In this document: positions 42,322-52,483 of the stretch, in pieces | Position numbering within the stretch: position 1 is the stretch's first letter | How the letters are laid out: every line of letters starts with the position of its first letter | Source of the DNA: Clostridiales bacterium | Lineage (GTDB): Bacteria > Bacillota > Clostridia > Peptostreptococcales > Anaerovoracaceae | Length of the DNA stretch: 64,000 nt | Direction of reading: 5' to 3' | NCBI GenBank assembly: GCA_015243575.1 | Contig: CP042469.1 | Coordinates: forward strand, 4,864,929-4,928,928 | Program-made: the position numbers and the translations under genes | The notes under the pieces: generated by a model | What the model was told of the DNA's origin: nothing | Seen by the model: the letters and a program-made list of their open reading frames with translations, nothing else | Database searches by the model: none

Positions 42322-44745
42322 ATGAAATTTATCGCAATTGTCGGAACAAATGCAAAAAAATCATATAATCGTAAGCTCCTTCAGTTCATGAAAAAACACT
42401 TTGAATCCAAGGCAGAGATCGAAATCCTTGAGATTACAGATGTTCCTATGTTTAATCAATCCGATAATCAGTCCTTCAGCGAAGTAATCCAAATGTTTGA
42501 TGAGAAGATTACTGCCTGCGATGGTGTTATTATGGCTACTCCTGAATATAATCATTCCATCCCATCCGGACTGAAAAGCTTGATTGAATGGTTAAGCTTT
42601 GATCTTCATCCGTTTACCGGCAAACCGGTTATGATCGTTGGGGCTTCTCTTGGCTCACAGGGTTCCTCTCGTGCACAGCTGCATCTTCGTCAAATCCTGG
42701 ATGCGCCGGGTGTGGATGCCAGTGTAATGCCAGGCTATGAATTCTTACTGGGAAATGCTGATAAGGCGTTTGATGATGACGGTAATCTAAACAATGAAGG
42801 AACCGTAGATTTTCTGGATATCTGCTTCCTTCGGTTTCTGCGTTTTGCAAAAATTGCAAATCAGCTGAACGAGGAAGAGGAGTTTTCCTTCCAGCCGGGT
42901 GAATATGAGGTAAAGGCAATTGGCCACAGCGGAAATCTCCCAATGAAGGTATCCTTTAGTGAAAAACGAATTGAAAGGATCAATATCGATACCGAGGGTG
43001 AAACAGAAGGCATCGCCGATGTGGTCTTTGTGAGAATCCCAGATAAAATTATTGAGGGACAGACGCTGAATGTGGATACCCTTTCCGGAGCATCAGAAAC
43101 CAGTAATGGAGTCATCGACGGTGTTGCCAAAGCCGTGAAACTTGCAGGGGTCAATCCTGATATCCTTAAGAGAAGACCAAGACCTGCCAGCAGCAGAATC
43201 AGGGTAGACGAAGAATATACCTGTGATGTCGTCGTTGTAGGCGGAGGAGGTGCCGGACTGAGTGCAGCGGCCACCGCACTGCAGAATGGTTCCAGTGTGA
43301 TTGTTCTTGAAAAATATCCGGCAGTGGGCGGAAATACCATACGCTCCGGCGGTCCTGTCAATGCGGCAGATCCCCAGTGGCAGAGCCAGTTTGATGAGAA
43401 TCCAGGAGAAAGACACACCATTGAGTCATTAATAGAGACAGATGAGAGTAAAATTCATATCGAATATCTGGAAGATTTCCGAGCGCTGAAAGAAGAATTT
43501 GCTGCCTACCAGAAAAAGTTTGGCGCGCAAAAGGGCTATTTATTTGACTCACCGCTCCTGCACAGAATGCAGACCTATTTTGGCGGGAAACGAACGGACC
43601 TAAATGGCAACTCTATCTACGGACAGTACGACCTGGTAAAAATCTTGACGGACAGAGCCTTAGAAAGTGTAAATTGGCTGGAAGAGATCGGCGTTGAGTA
43701 TGACAAGAGCGTCGTATTTGCCCCGGTTGGTGCACTCTGGCGCCGCGGTCATAAGCCTGTGAAAAGCTATGGTACTGCATTTATCCTTGCTCTTGCAAAA
43801 TATGTACAGGAGCACTCTGGCAAGATTATCACTGACAGCCCGGTAAAGGAATTTATCCTGGAGAACGGTGAAATCAAGGGCGTAATGGCAACCGGTGTCA
43901 ATGGCCAAAAGATTACAGTACACGCAAAGGCAGTTGTGCTTGCAAGCGGCGGCTTTGGTGCAAATACAAAAATGTTAAAAGAATACAATACCTACTGGAG
44001 CCATATTGATGATGCGATCAGAACCACCAATTCCTTTGCCATGACTGGTGATGGAATCCTGCTTGGTAAAACCGTAGGAGCAGCACTGACTGGAATGGGC
44101 TTTACTCAGATGATGCCTGTATCCGATCCTGAGACTGGAGAGCTGTTCAGTGGAATTCAGGTACCGCCGGAAAACTTCGTAATTGTCAATCGAGAAGGAA
44201 AGCGCTTTGTCAATGAATTCTCCGGACGTGATGTTTTAACAAAGGCCGCCATTGATCAGGGAGGCTTATTCTATCTGATTGCCGATGATGAGATTAAGAA
44301 AACAGCAGCCAATACAAGTCAGGAAAAGTTAGACAGACAAGTAGAAGCCGGTACCTTATTCAGAGCCGATACCATCGAAGAGCTGGCCGTGAAAGTGGGT
44401 ATGGATCCTGCCATTCTTAAGGATACCGTTGACAAATATAATTCTTATGTAGATGCGGGATTTGATCCTGAATTTCATAAGGATACCTTCAGCTTGAAGG
44501 TGGAGAAAGCGCCGTTTTATGCGACTCCCAGAAAGCCAGCGGTTCATCATACCATGGGCGGACTTAAAATCGATACGAAAGCCCGAGTATTATCCGAATA
44601 TGGCCAGCCCATTAAACATCTTTATGCTGCCGGCGAAGTTGCCGGAGGAATCCATGCAGGAAACCGCCTTGGCGGCAATGCGCTAGCTGATATCTTTACC
44701 TTCGGAAGAATCGCCGGTAAGACTGCCGTGGATGAAATGGAATAG
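42322..44745 (+). CDS. Fused FMN reductase / FMN-binding / fumarate-reductase-type flavoenzyme (CrdB/ArdB-like)
   Basis: An 807-residue three-domain enzyme. Residues 1-185 are an NAD(P)H:FMN reductase ('[20 protein letters not shown]'). Residues 195-275 are an FMN-bind domain with the flavinylation motif DTLSGASET, the acceptor being Thr260. Residues 300-807 are a fumarate-reductase-like FAD domain ('[17 protein letters not shown]', '[10 protein letters not shown]', '[17 protein letters not shown]'). No signal peptide. Electrons should run from NAD(P)H through FMN to FAD and reduce the C=C of an unsaturated acid such as acrylate, cinnamate, fumarate or urocanate. The substrate cannot be read from sequence. 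Confidence 0.88.
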   Translation: MKFIAIVGTNAKKSYNRKLLQFMKKHFESKAEIEILEITDVPMFNQSDNQSFSEVIQMFDEKITACDGVIMATPEYNHSIPSGLKSLIEWLSFDLHPFTGKPVMIVGASLGSQGSSRAQLHLRQILDAPGVDASVMPGYEFLLGNADKAFDDDGNLNNEGTVDFLDICFLRFLRFAKIANQLNEEEEFSFQPGEYEVKAIGHSGNLPMKVSFSEKRIERINIDTEGETEGIADVVFVRIPDKIIEGQTLNVDTLSGASETSNGVIDGVAKAVKLAGVNPDILKRRPRPASSRIRVDEEYTCDVVVVGGGGAGLSAAATALQNGSSVIVLEKYPAVGGNTIRSGGPVNAADPQWQSQFDENPGERHTIESLIETDESKIHIEYLEDFRALKEEFAAYQKKFGAQKGYLFDSPLLHRMQTYFGGKRTDLNGNSIYGQYDLVKILTDRALESVNWLEEIGVEYDKSVVFAPVGALWRRGHKPVKSYGTAFILALAKYVQEHSGKIITDSPVKEFILENGEIKGVMATGVNGQKITVHAKAVVLASGGFGANTKMLKEYNTYWSHIDDAIRTTNSFAMTGDGILLGKTVGAALTGMGFTQMMPVSDPETGELFSGIQVPPENFVIVNREGKRFVNEFSGRDVLTKAAIDQGGLFYLIADDEIKKTAANTSQEKLDRQVEAGTLFRADTIEELAVKVGMDPAILKDTVDKYNSYVDAGFDPEFHKDTFSLKVEKAPFYATPRKPAVHHTMGGLKIDTKARVLSEYGQPIKHLYAAGEVAGGIHAGNRLGGNALADIFTFGRIAGKTAVDEME

Positions 44746-44783
44746 AGCAAGGAACAGTTTTGTATCAAAAATAAAGGAATGTG

Positions 44784-44810
44784 GGGCAGGCGCGGCAGCC
44801 TGCCCTTTTC
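44784..44810 (+). terminator. Terminator after the flavin reductase operon
   Basis: GGGCAGGC and GCCTGCCC around a six-base loop, followed by TTTT. Confidence 0.8.
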
Positions 44811-44913
44811 CATAGCCGATGCAGTGTTAGGAGAAAATATTGCTCAATTGCTGAATTCTTAAAACTTCTTGTCCCACCTGCTGAAGAGGATAAGAGGAAG
44901 GCAGGCTCAATTG

Positions 44914-45342
44914 TTATTTGCTTCCGCCTTTTCCAATCCTCATATTTTGATTGAAGTATGTGTGACGAATGTCATCTGAAATTTCCAGCCACCCTTCAAT
45001 GCCAAGTTTTTTCATCATGCAGAGGTTATAAAGTTTAATATTATGTGGATGGGTAGAAGCCCGATCTGCTATCGGCATGAGATTTTCACACGGAAAATCA
45101 TCACATTCAAAGCAGTATCCAACTCCTTTTTCGTTCACGCATTCCAATGTTTTACACTTCTGATCCTGCAAATCAAGCAATAGACACTGATTGCCGTCCG
45201 CACAACCTTTACAGGTAATACGCTCATTTGATACGTTAAACATTCCCGCAATGCGCGTCTGAAATTCCTCTGTTACATTTTTCTCGTACATCTCACAATT
45301 GAAACAATCAATTCCGCACGGTGCAATGATTTTAAGTTCCAT
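44914..45342 (-). CDS. Cysteine-rich DUF3795 protein
   Basis: A 142-residue protein with eleven cysteines, including 'APCGIDCFNCEMY' at the start and 'CKGC', 'CLLLDLQDQKCKTLEC' and 'YCFECDDFPC' later, the DUF3795 pattern. It probably binds zinc or an iron-sulfur cluster; the function is not known. AGGAGG precedes the ATG. It follows the ECF sigma factor by 57 bases on the same strand and is probably in its operon. Confidence 0.8.
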   Translation of the reverse strand: MELKIIAPCGIDCFNCEMYEKNVTEEFQTRIAGMFNVSNERITCKGCADGNQCLLLDLQDQKCKTLECVNEKGVGYCFECDDFPCENLMPIADRASTHPHNIKLYNLCMMKKLGIEGWLEISDDIRHTYFNQNMRIGKGGSK

Positions 45343-45399
45343 AACATTACCTCCTTTAAATTACCTTTCTCTATCTTAGATAAAAAAAAGGACGTTAGG

Positions 45400-46176
45400 T
45401 TACAAAACTTTTTCCCTTAATTTTTTTATAAAAATCACTTTAGGTATTTTTCTTCCTACCTTGTACATCGCATAGACATCAAGCACTCCTCGAATGAGTT
45501 GCTTATATTCATCCACCATTTCGGGATCCTTATAATCAGTATACCCCTTTGGCATCGGCAGATTTCGATCCTTCATAAATTTAATCCATAAATAGCATTT
45601 ACAAGGCTTTGAAGGATCTACCAAACTACATCGATCATGGTGGAGCTCTTGTATATTCTTTCTCGCTCTATATAGTGTCACTTTGGCATTGTTCTCCGTT
45701 ATCACCAATACCTCCGCAATTTCCGAAAGCGTCAGATTCAAAAATGTTCTCAGAACAAATACAGCTCGCTGTTGTTTAGGCAAGCAACGCATAAATGCCG
45801 TTAAACATTTTTCTCTCATTTCATCGACCATCAACCTATTATCGATTGGCTCATCGGGCGATTCTAATCCAGAGAAGAAATCCTCTTCATTCACACCAAG
45901 TTCTTGCGTAATAGCTACAACTGGAAGCTTTCTTATCTGTTTATAATTTTTATTACCTTCATTGACCAGGATACGATATAGCCAAGTGGAGAGTTTTGCC
46001 TCACCTCTAAACTGCTGAAAATGCTTAATTGCCTTAAGAAAAGCATTCTGCATGGCATCCTCGGCATCATGATGATTTCCGGTCATTCTAAACACAATGC
46101 TATACAATTTATCATATTCTTCCTCGTACAACTTCAACAGCTCATTTTGAATTTGCAGTGTTTCTATTATAATCAC
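45400..46176 (-). CDS. ECF-type RNA polymerase sigma factor with C-terminal extension
   Basis: A 258-residue sigma-70-family factor. Region 2 is visible in 'EEEYDKLYSIVFRMTGNHHD' and 'AEDAMQNAFLKAIKHF', region 4 in 'LPKQQRAVFVLRTFLNLTLS' and 'IAEVLVITENNAKVTLYRAR'. About 75 extra residues follow, with a small cysteine cluster 'CSLVDPSKPCKC'. Most ECF factors stop after region 4 and lie beside an anti-sigma gene; here the extension and the downstream DUF3795 gene may take that role. Start codon ATA/ATT-like at the annotated end is unclear; the first ATG-type start may be a few codons in. Confidence 0.82.
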   Translation of the reverse strand: MIIIETLQIQNELLKLYEEEYDKLYSIVFRMTGNHHDAEDAMQNAFLKAIKHFQQFRGEAKLSTWLYRILVNEGNKNYKQIRKLPVVAITQELGVNEEDFFSGLESPDEPIDNRLMVDEMREKCLTAFMRCLPKQQRAVFVLRTFLNLTLSEIAEVLVITENNAKVTLYRARKNIQELHHDRCSLVDPSKPCKCYLWIKFMKDRNLPMPKGYTDYKDPEMVDEYKQLIRGVLDVYAMYKVGRKIPKVIFIKKLREKVL

Positions 46177-46362
46177 CTGCCCTTCTGTCCAGTTAATTAT
46201 AACATATCACCATATTGGCACCAATGGAATTGGTGATTTCAGTACTATGTGGTATGGTGAAACACTGAATTGTCAAATACTATAATGAGGAGCTTTGATT
46301 CTATGTTCAAGTTTAACTGATACGATATAAAAAATGATAAAGTCAGCATTAAAAATTCTTAA

Positions 46363-46650
46363 TCATTTTATTGAGATTTCTTTTCCGGAAATTGGGGAGG
46401 AGACACTCAGAGAAATCTGAATGATACTAAGAGTTAGAAATTCCAAAGTTGCCAGATACCATTCTTCTAAGATTATTACTTGAAAAAATATGCTAATAAA
46501 GAATATACCGCCCATGAAAGCAGAGAAAAGCAATGGACGATTGCTTCTTTTTTTGAAACAGAAGAATGCCGCCATAATATTACCCATGCCAAATAAAACT
46601 ATTACAATGATGGTAGTGCGCTGGCAGTTTCGGAGGGGTTTGTCAATCAC
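46363..46650 (-). CDS. Possible small membrane protein or remnant
   Basis: A 95-residue frame starting with GTG and no good ribosome site. The product has two or three hydrophobic stretches ('IIVIVLFGMGNIMAAFF', 'LLFSAFMGGIFFISIFFQ', 'YLATLEFLTLSIIQISLS'). A later ATG inside the first helix is also possible. No family recognised. It is probably either a small membrane protein or a fragment of one. The remaining bases of 46177-46362 and 46651-46785 show no other gene. Confidence 0.3.
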   Translation of the reverse strand: MIDKPLRNCQRTTIIVIVLFGMGNIMAAFFCFKKRSNRPLLFSAFMGGIFFISIFFQVIILEEWYLATLEFLTLSIIQISLSVSSPISGKEISIK

Positions 46651-46785
46651 GAACCAAATTCAATCGTTTGTAAATCGATTCATCATGAAACCTTTAGAAC
46701 AAGGATGTTCGAACTTCTAGTCAGGTAAAAAGGTGCGTGAATATTGACAGCGCAGAAATTAAGCATTGGCGGGAATCAACGAGGG

Positions 46786-48744
46786 CTAAGCGTTCCCACC
46801 GACTTTTTCAACCACAATAATATGAATCCCTGCGCCCTTTATTGTGGAACTGACATTCAGTTCATCTTCAACACTTTCTACACTCACTTGTGCCTGAGGT
46901 TCTGTGTTCAGCATGTGAAACCAGGCTTCCGGCAGAGGGGAAGACTTAGGAAACCCCAGCTGAGACATATGCGCAAAGATAGAATTGGCATTTGACAATG
47001 CATATTCTGCGATGATATATTGACCGGAAGGAACGGGAATCCGGAAGTCAATGTGAAGCTCATCCTTAAAGGAATTGATGATATCATTTGTTTCGTAGAC
47101 GCCGGCACTACGCAGGGGAAGATGTTGTATGTCATCGTTATAATGGAGCACAACAAGCGTGTACGAAGCCTTTTCGTACACGTCATTTTTTATTACGTAA
47201 TAATATTTGCCCCAGCAAAGAAGTTCTCCTTTCATATTCTTAAGCAGACGGTATGCGTAAAAAGAAGGCTTGGGTACAAGATCGGAAGTGATGCAGGAAG
47301 GTGCTCCTTTTAATACCCTGGAGGCTTCGCCCTGATCCCGCAACCTGCAGTGCAGGATGTTTTCCTTTGCAGTAAAATATGTCCGGAATATCTGTATGGC
47401 TGCGGCAATTGAGTCATTTCCGGCAGAAGTTCCGAAGTACAAGCCGTTGTCGCATACTGCAGACACTTCGTATCCGTTGAAGGTAAGCCTTTCTTCAATG
47501 AGTGTTGTTGTGGTTTCGCTGTCTCCCTGTCTGAAAGTAAGAATCACCCGCGCAGCGGCAAGGTCATGGAGCAGATGGAAAAGCCCTTCCCCCATGATCT
47601 CGTAATCCTCTGGTGTGATGACGACTTCAAGAACGGGATGGACTTTCATGACCGGCGGCATCTTTGGATTCACATCAACGTTGTGATGAAATCGGTTTAC
47701 GACGGATGCGCTTTTTTCCTGATCACTTACAGCCGACAGACATTGTCTGATGAGGCTGAGCGCCTGATTGTCAGAAAGCAGCTCATACCGTGCAGGCCTT
47801 GCGTCACTCAGAATGTGCGGCATATAAAGCTCACGGTGTTCCAGCGGCGAATGGCCAAACCATTTGCTGAAAAATTTATCATAATATGCGGTGGTTGAAA
47901 AGCCCACATCCCTTGCGATGACACTGATTTTGCGGTCAGTCTCCAGCAGGAGGATTTCTGACATTTCAACTCTGGCAAAGCAGAGGAACTCCTGAAAGTT
48001 TATTCCGATGTAATCACGAATCAGATGAGAGATGTAATAGGTACTTAAGTGTTCTCTTTCTGCCAGCTCTTCCAGCGTGATCTTGCTGGCGTGATTGGCG
48101 TAGACATAGTTTATGATCCGGCTGATTCGCTCGACGATGACAGGATTGTCATTTTTAAAATTCACAACAACCTGATCATCAAATGCAAACAAGTTGTAGT
48201 GCTGGTTCAGGTATTTTATGACTTCAATCATTTGATCAATACAGTTGCTTTTGTAATTGAAGCTTCGTTTTGAATAATCCAGTAGGATATGAAGCAGCAT
48301 TTTTTGGAGGATATCTAGCTTGCCAGGGGTATCATTATTGATATAGGTCATGAAACATGCCTTCATCAAAGACGGAAAATATTGCGTGAAAAAGCGGTTG
48401 CTCACCTGTATGATTGCCACAACATTCTCTTCATCTGTCGCGGTTAAACCGTGAATTTCATGACCGCTGTTCGTAAACACATCCCCTTCTTTCAAATGAT
48501 AATGATGGCATACGTTTTTCAGGTAGATTTCACCCTTCAAAACATAGATAAAGTCAACATCCAGATGATAATGAATCGGATATTCTGTAACTTTTGCAAT
48601 TCTGATATTGATTGGAAAATCATCCAGATATGTTGTTTTCTCCAGTAAAACGGGGAACACCTCCTTATAAAAACGCTGGTCAATTTTTTCAGCTGCCTGC
48701 GTACCTTTCGTGAATGAGCACTTCCTTAAATGAGTCTTGTACAA
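46786..48744 (-). CDS. AraC family regulator with cupin and GH39-like C-terminal region
   Basis: A 652-residue regulator. A cupin sensor (about 40-110, 'YPIHYHLDVDFIYVLKGEIY') is followed by a double helix-turn-helix AraC domain (about 215-310, with 'KITLEELAEREHLSTYYISH' and 'VIARDVGFSTTAYYDKFFSK'). The C-terminal 300 residues resemble the part of GH39 beta-xylosidases found in some AraC regulators ('KPSFYAYRLLKNM', 'PLPEAWFHMLN'), without the full catalytic barrel. Divergent from the glycyl radical enzyme across 188 bases, so it is the probable activator of that operon in response to its substrate. Confidence 0.88.
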   Translation of the reverse strand: MYKTHLRKCSFTKGTQAAEKIDQRFYKEVFPVLLEKTTYLDDFPINIRIAKVTEYPIHYHLDVDFIYVLKGEIYLKNVCHHYHLKEGDVFTNSGHEIHGLTATDEENVVAIIQVSNRFFTQYFPSLMKACFMTYINNDTPGKLDILQKMLLHILLDYSKRSFNYKSNCIDQMIEVIKYLNQHYNLFAFDDQVVVNFKNDNPVIVERISRIINYVYANHASKITLEELAEREHLSTYYISHLIRDYIGINFQEFLCFARVEMSEILLLETDRKISVIARDVGFSTTAYYDKFFSKWFGHSPLEHRELYMPHILSDARPARYELLSDNQALSLIRQCLSAVSDQEKSASVVNRFHHNVDVNPKMPPVMKVHPVLEVVITPEDYEIMGEGLFHLLHDLAAARVILTFRQGDSETTTTLIEERLTFNGYEVSAVCDNGLYFGTSAGNDSIAAAIQIFRTYFTAKENILHCRLRDQGEASRVLKGAPSCITSDLVPKPSFYAYRLLKNMKGELLCWGKYYYVIKNDVYEKASYTLVVLHYNDDIQHLPLRSAGVYETNDIINSFKDELHIDFRIPVPSGQYIIAEYALSNANSIFAHMSQLGFPKSSPLPEAWFHMLNTEPQAQVSVESVEDELNVSSTIKGAGIHIIVVEKVGGNA

Positions 48745-48932
48745 AATTCTATTCGTACATTATATACCAGATTTGAAAACGGGGAAAAGCGATTTTTTTC
48801 AATTTTCACTAAATTTATTATCTTTTTCTGCTCCGTAACAACTCAATTAGAAAAGTGAGCAAGCCAATTGTTGTCTTCCGGACGGTCATCATGTACGATT
48901 GTTTGAAATTAGAAAAACGGAAGGTGGACAAT

Positions 48933-51308
48933 ATGTTAACAATGAGAGTGAAGCGCATGCGACAAAAGCTTTTCAATACAATTCCATCCATCACTGCAGA
49001 GAGGCTGGTACTGGCAACGGAAGCATATCAGAAGTTTGCCGGCGATGCAGTTCCTATTTTCAGAGCAAAGGTTGTCAACTATATCATGGAGAACATGACA
49101 ACCCTCATCATGGATGATGAACTGATTGTAGGAACCGTGACAAATGCTTATCGAGGTGCAAACCTGCACCCTGAATTCCAGTCGAGCGCGTGGTATATCA
49201 GCGACATCGACGAAATCTCAACAAGAAGTAATGATCCCTATTATATTTCCCCAGAAGATAAGGAAACGATTCTAGAAACACTGAAATACTGGGAAGGGAA
49301 GTCTATGGAAGACCTTTCACAGACCGTGCTTCCGGCACATACGCTGGAGCTTGAGCAGGACGATATTATCTGCGTCGGTCTCGAAAATGGTGTATCGGGG
49401 GAAACGTTATGTGATCACGAAAAGATTCTGACAGTAGGAATCAGAGGGTACCTGGAAGAGTGCCAGAAAAACATCGACAACTTGTTTCCTCAGACCATGG
49501 AGGAGCAGGCCAGGGTGGATTTTTGGAAGGCATGCATCATTCAGTGTGAAGGACTGATCACATACGCACACAGAATGGCAGCTGAAGCAGAACGAATGGC
49601 TTCAGAATGTACCGATGTGAAGAGAAAGCAGGAGCTTCTGGAGATCGCAGAAAACTGCAGAATGGTTCCTGAGAATCCGCCGCAGAATTTCCAGCAGGCA
49701 CTTCAGTCCATCTGGTTCGTACATGTTTATTTCCACATAGAAGTTTGTACGACCGCATGCGGATTCGGGAGATTTGACCAGTACGTGTGGCCATTTTACA
49801 AAAAGGATGTACTTGACGAGAAGAACATCTCAAGGGAAGCGGCGCTGGAAATGCTGGAGTGCTTCTACCTCAAGGCATGTGAGGTATATGAGGTAAGAAA
49901 CAACTGGTACGCCACGTCCTTCGCAGGGTATCCCATGTGGCAAATCTTGGTTGTTGGCGGACAGACCAGAGACGGCAAGGATGCAACCAACGACTTGTCC
50001 TTCCTATGTCTGGAAGCAGCAGACGATCTTCAGGTAACACAGCCTACCATGGCAGTCAGAGTTTGGGAAGAAACTCCAGAAGAACTGATTAAGTTCGGAT
50101 GCAGGATGATACAGGAAGGCCAGGCAAACCCCGGATTCTTTAACGATACCGCAGCCATCAAGATGTGTCTTGGCAAAGCCGATTGCACCATAGAAGAAGC
50201 AAGAGACTGGACCATCGTCGGGTGTATTCAGCCGGGTCCCGGCGGCGGCGGAACAGACGGTTCGCCTGATGCCGGTTACGTGAACATGGGCAAGATGGTT
50301 GAATTCGTTCTGCACAACGGTGTTGATCCAGCGACAGGCAAGCTCATGGGACTTGAAACCGGAAACCCAAGAGAATTTAAGAACATAGAAGAATTTAAGG
50401 CTGCGCTCAAGAAGCAGATCATTCATCATTACGATATCATCAGAGTCAGCTACAACCTGATGCAGAGCATTCACATGAACCGATATCCGGTCATCTTTGC
50501 ATCGATGGTAACCAGAGGCTGTGTGGAAAGCGGCAAGTCCGTACAGCACGGCGGCGCGCAATACTCAACAGCGGGTATGTACATTTCAGGCGCAGCAAAT
50601 ATGGCAGATTCCATCGCGGCAATAGAGAAGTGTGTATTTGAAGACAAGGACCTGACCATGGATGAACTGATCAAGGCTTGTGATACAAACTTTGAAGGAC
50701 AGGAACGGCTGCGTCAGCTTCTGCTGAATAAGCCTGAAAAATACGGCAACAACCTTGAGCACGTGGACAACATCTACAAGGAGATGATTCACCATGTTGC
50801 CAATACGGTTCAAAGCTGGAAAGATGCCAGAGGCGGTGGTTACGCTTTCGGAATCGATACACAGACGTTAAACCTCTCGCATGGTCTCGTTACAGGAGCG
50901 CTTCCAGATGGAAGGTTTGCAGGCGAACCATTTTGCGACAGTGCGTCCCCAATGATGGGAAGAGACAGAAACGGACCAACCGCTACCGTTAAGTCAGTCG
51001 CTGCCATGGATCAGGAAGTATTGCATGAAGGCGCCCTGTTCAACCTGCGTTTTGATCCAAAGGGAGTTCAGGGAGAAAAGGGCCTCAATATCATTAAAGG
51101 TGTGATCAAAACCTTCTTTGAAGATGGCGGCGAACATATCCAGATCAACGTAGTAGATAATGAAACCTTGAAAAAGGCGCAGGAAACTCCCGAGAACTAC
51201 AAGGGTCTCATGGTTCGTGTAGCAGGCTATATGGCGTACTTTACAGAGCTTGATAAGAAAGCACAAGATATCATTATCTACAGAACTGCGCACTTATCAC
51301 AGAATTAA
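48933..51308 (+). CDS. Glycyl radical enzyme of unassigned substrate
   Basis: A 791-residue glycyl radical enzyme. The glycine loop is 'VRVAGYMAYFTEL' with radical Gly765; the thiyl site is 'IVGCIQPGPGGGGTDGSP' with Cys431. Known dehydratases and decarboxylases (CutC, GDH, HypD, PD, HPAD, IslA) have Cys-X-Glu; here the third residue is Gln433. The later 'DPATGKLMGLETGNPREF' resembles the arylacetate decarboxylase side of the family. ATG 48933 is chosen for GGAAGGTGG just upstream; the frame is open for 26 codons more. Operon with its activase and an NhaC-type transporter. Confidence 0.9.
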   Translation: MLTMRVKRMRQKLFNTIPSITAERLVLATEAYQKFAGDAVPIFRAKVVNYIMENMTTLIMDDELIVGTVTNAYRGANLHPEFQSSAWYISDIDEISTRSNDPYYISPEDKETILETLKYWEGKSMEDLSQTVLPAHTLELEQDDIICVGLENGVSGETLCDHEKILTVGIRGYLEECQKNIDNLFPQTMEEQARVDFWKACIIQCEGLITYAHRMAAEAERMASECTDVKRKQELLEIAENCRMVPENPPQNFQQALQSIWFVHVYFHIEVCTTACGFGRFDQYVWPFYKKDVLDEKNISREAALEMLECFYLKACEVYEVRNNWYATSFAGYPMWQILVVGGQTRDGKDATNDLSFLCLEAADDLQVTQPTMAVRVWEETPEELIKFGCRMIQEGQANPGFFNDTAAIKMCLGKADCTIEEARDWTIVGCIQPGPGGGGTDGSPDAGYVNMGKMVEFVLHNGVDPATGKLMGLETGNPREFKNIEEFKAALKKQIIHHYDIIRVSYNLMQSIHMNRYPVIFASMVTRGCVESGKSVQHGGAQYSTAGMYISGAANMADSIAAIEKCVFEDKDLTMDELIKACDTNFEGQERLRQLLLNKPEKYGNNLEHVDNIYKEMIHHVANTVQSWKDARGGGYAFGIDTQTLNLSHGLVTGALPDGRFAGEPFCDSASPMMGRDRNGPTATVKSVAAMDQEVLHEGALFNLRFDPKGVQGEKGLNIIKGVIKTFFEDGGEHIQINVVDNETLKKAQETPENYKGLMVRVAGYMAYFTELDKKAQDIIIYRTAHLSQN

Positions 51309-51401
51309 GGTACTGCCTGGTTGATCCCGGGGAGAATGATGAACCATTCACCAAGATTTCAGCCAGTCAGTACACTCATATAACAGAGAGGATGGTTTTC
51401 A

Positions 51402-52331
51402 ATGAATCATAAAGCGGAACGTATTCTGGTAGGAAGCCTTCAGAAATTCTCTGTAGAGGATGGACCCGGCATCAGAACAACAATCTTCCTGAAGGGTTGT
51501 CCTATGAATTGTAAGTGGTGCCACAATCCGGAGCTGATTGACCCGCAGCAGCAGCTGATTCAGTCACCAAGTAACTGCATCGGATGCGGATGCTGCGTTA
51601 GGATATGCCCCCAGGGTGCAGTGACGATGACTCCTGAAGAGGGCGTTGTCATTGACAGAGCCAAATGTGATGTGTGTCTTGCATGTGCAGACGAGTGCTA
51701 CGCTCAGGCATTAAGACCTGTAGCCAGGCCAATGACCATAGAGGAAATCCTGAACATAGCAGAACAGGATAAGGGCTTTTATGACAACACGGAAGGGGGC
51801 ATTACCGTCAGCGGAGGCGAAATCCTCATGCACGCAGAATTTGTGAGCAAGCTCATCGATGAAGCGGGCAAACAAGGCATCCGCGTGTGTCTGGACACAT
51901 GCGGCTTCGGAGACTCACAGGCGCTCATGGAAATGGCACTCAAGGAAACCGTCACCGACATTCTTTTTGATATGAAGTCAATTGACGATGAAGTTCACAG
52001 CGCGTATACGGGAGTCGGCAATGAGTTGATTCTGGACAATCTGAAAATGCTCGCAGCAGATGTAAGAACTGTGGACAAGCTGATCCTGAGAATGCCGCTC
52101 ATCAAGGGTGTCAATGACAGCGACGAGATCATTCGGCGTACAGGTGAATTTTACAGAGAGCTGGGAATCAAACGAGTGAATCTGCTCCCCTACCACAGTC
52201 TTGGAATGGGCAAGAAAAGAAATGTGGGTGGTATGCAGGAGGAATTTGAGCAACCGACAGATGAGCGGCTGACAGAAATAAAGATTTATTTTCAAAATGA
52301 AATAAATTTAGAGGTGGATATCCTCCTTTGA
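51402..52331 (+). CDS. Glycyl radical enzyme activase (radical SAM)
   Basis: A 309-residue radical-SAM activase. The start 'KFSVEDGPGIRTTIFLKGCP' leads into the cluster motif CxxxCxxC ('CPMNCKWC') that binds the SAM-cleaving [4Fe-4S]. Two ferredoxin-like clusters follow ('CIGCGCCVRICP', 'CDVCLACADECY'), the insert typical of activases of dehydratase/decarboxylase-type enzymes and absent from PFL activase. 'GGITVSGGEILMH' binds SAM. It makes the Gly765 radical of the enzyme upstream. GAGAGGATGG precedes ATG 51402. Confidence 0.94.
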   Translation: MNHKAERILVGSLQKFSVEDGPGIRTTIFLKGCPMNCKWCHNPELIDPQQQLIQSPSNCIGCGCCVRICPQGAVTMTPEEGVVIDRAKCDVCLACADECYAQALRPVARPMTIEEILNIAEQDKGFYDNTEGGITVSGGEILMHAEFVSKLIDEAGKQGIRVCLDTCGFGDSQALMEMALKETVTDILFDMKSIDDEVHSAYTGVGNELILDNLKMLAADVRTVDKLILRMPLIKGVNDSDEIIRRTGEFYRELGIKRVNLLPYHSLGMGKKRNVGGMQEEFEQPTDERLTEIKIYFQNEINLEVDILL

Positions 52332-52483
52332 CAAGGCTGAGCACGGTTTGCCAAGGAGGTACTTTGGGTAGAGTATAATATTTTTTATGAATTGATTAAG
52401 GCGGGTCAATACTGCTTGCGCCGGGCTGGGGGGATCACGATTTGCGCAATGCGTGTTCAGACTTGCTCCAGAAAGGAAACACT

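Noticed and set aside
46490-46720. 76-residue plus-strand frame
   Set aside because: No ribosome site, no motif, and it lies opposite the more plausible hydrophobic frame at 46363-46650.
48855-48932. N-terminal extension of the glycyl radical enzyme
   Set aside because: The best ribosome site precedes ATG 48933 and the family begins near that point; the extra 26 codons overlap the expected AraC-controlled promoter region.
48954-51293. Minus-strand frames opposite the glycyl radical enzyme (up to 185 residues)
   Set aside because: They are shadows of the real gene with no start signals or recognisable domains.
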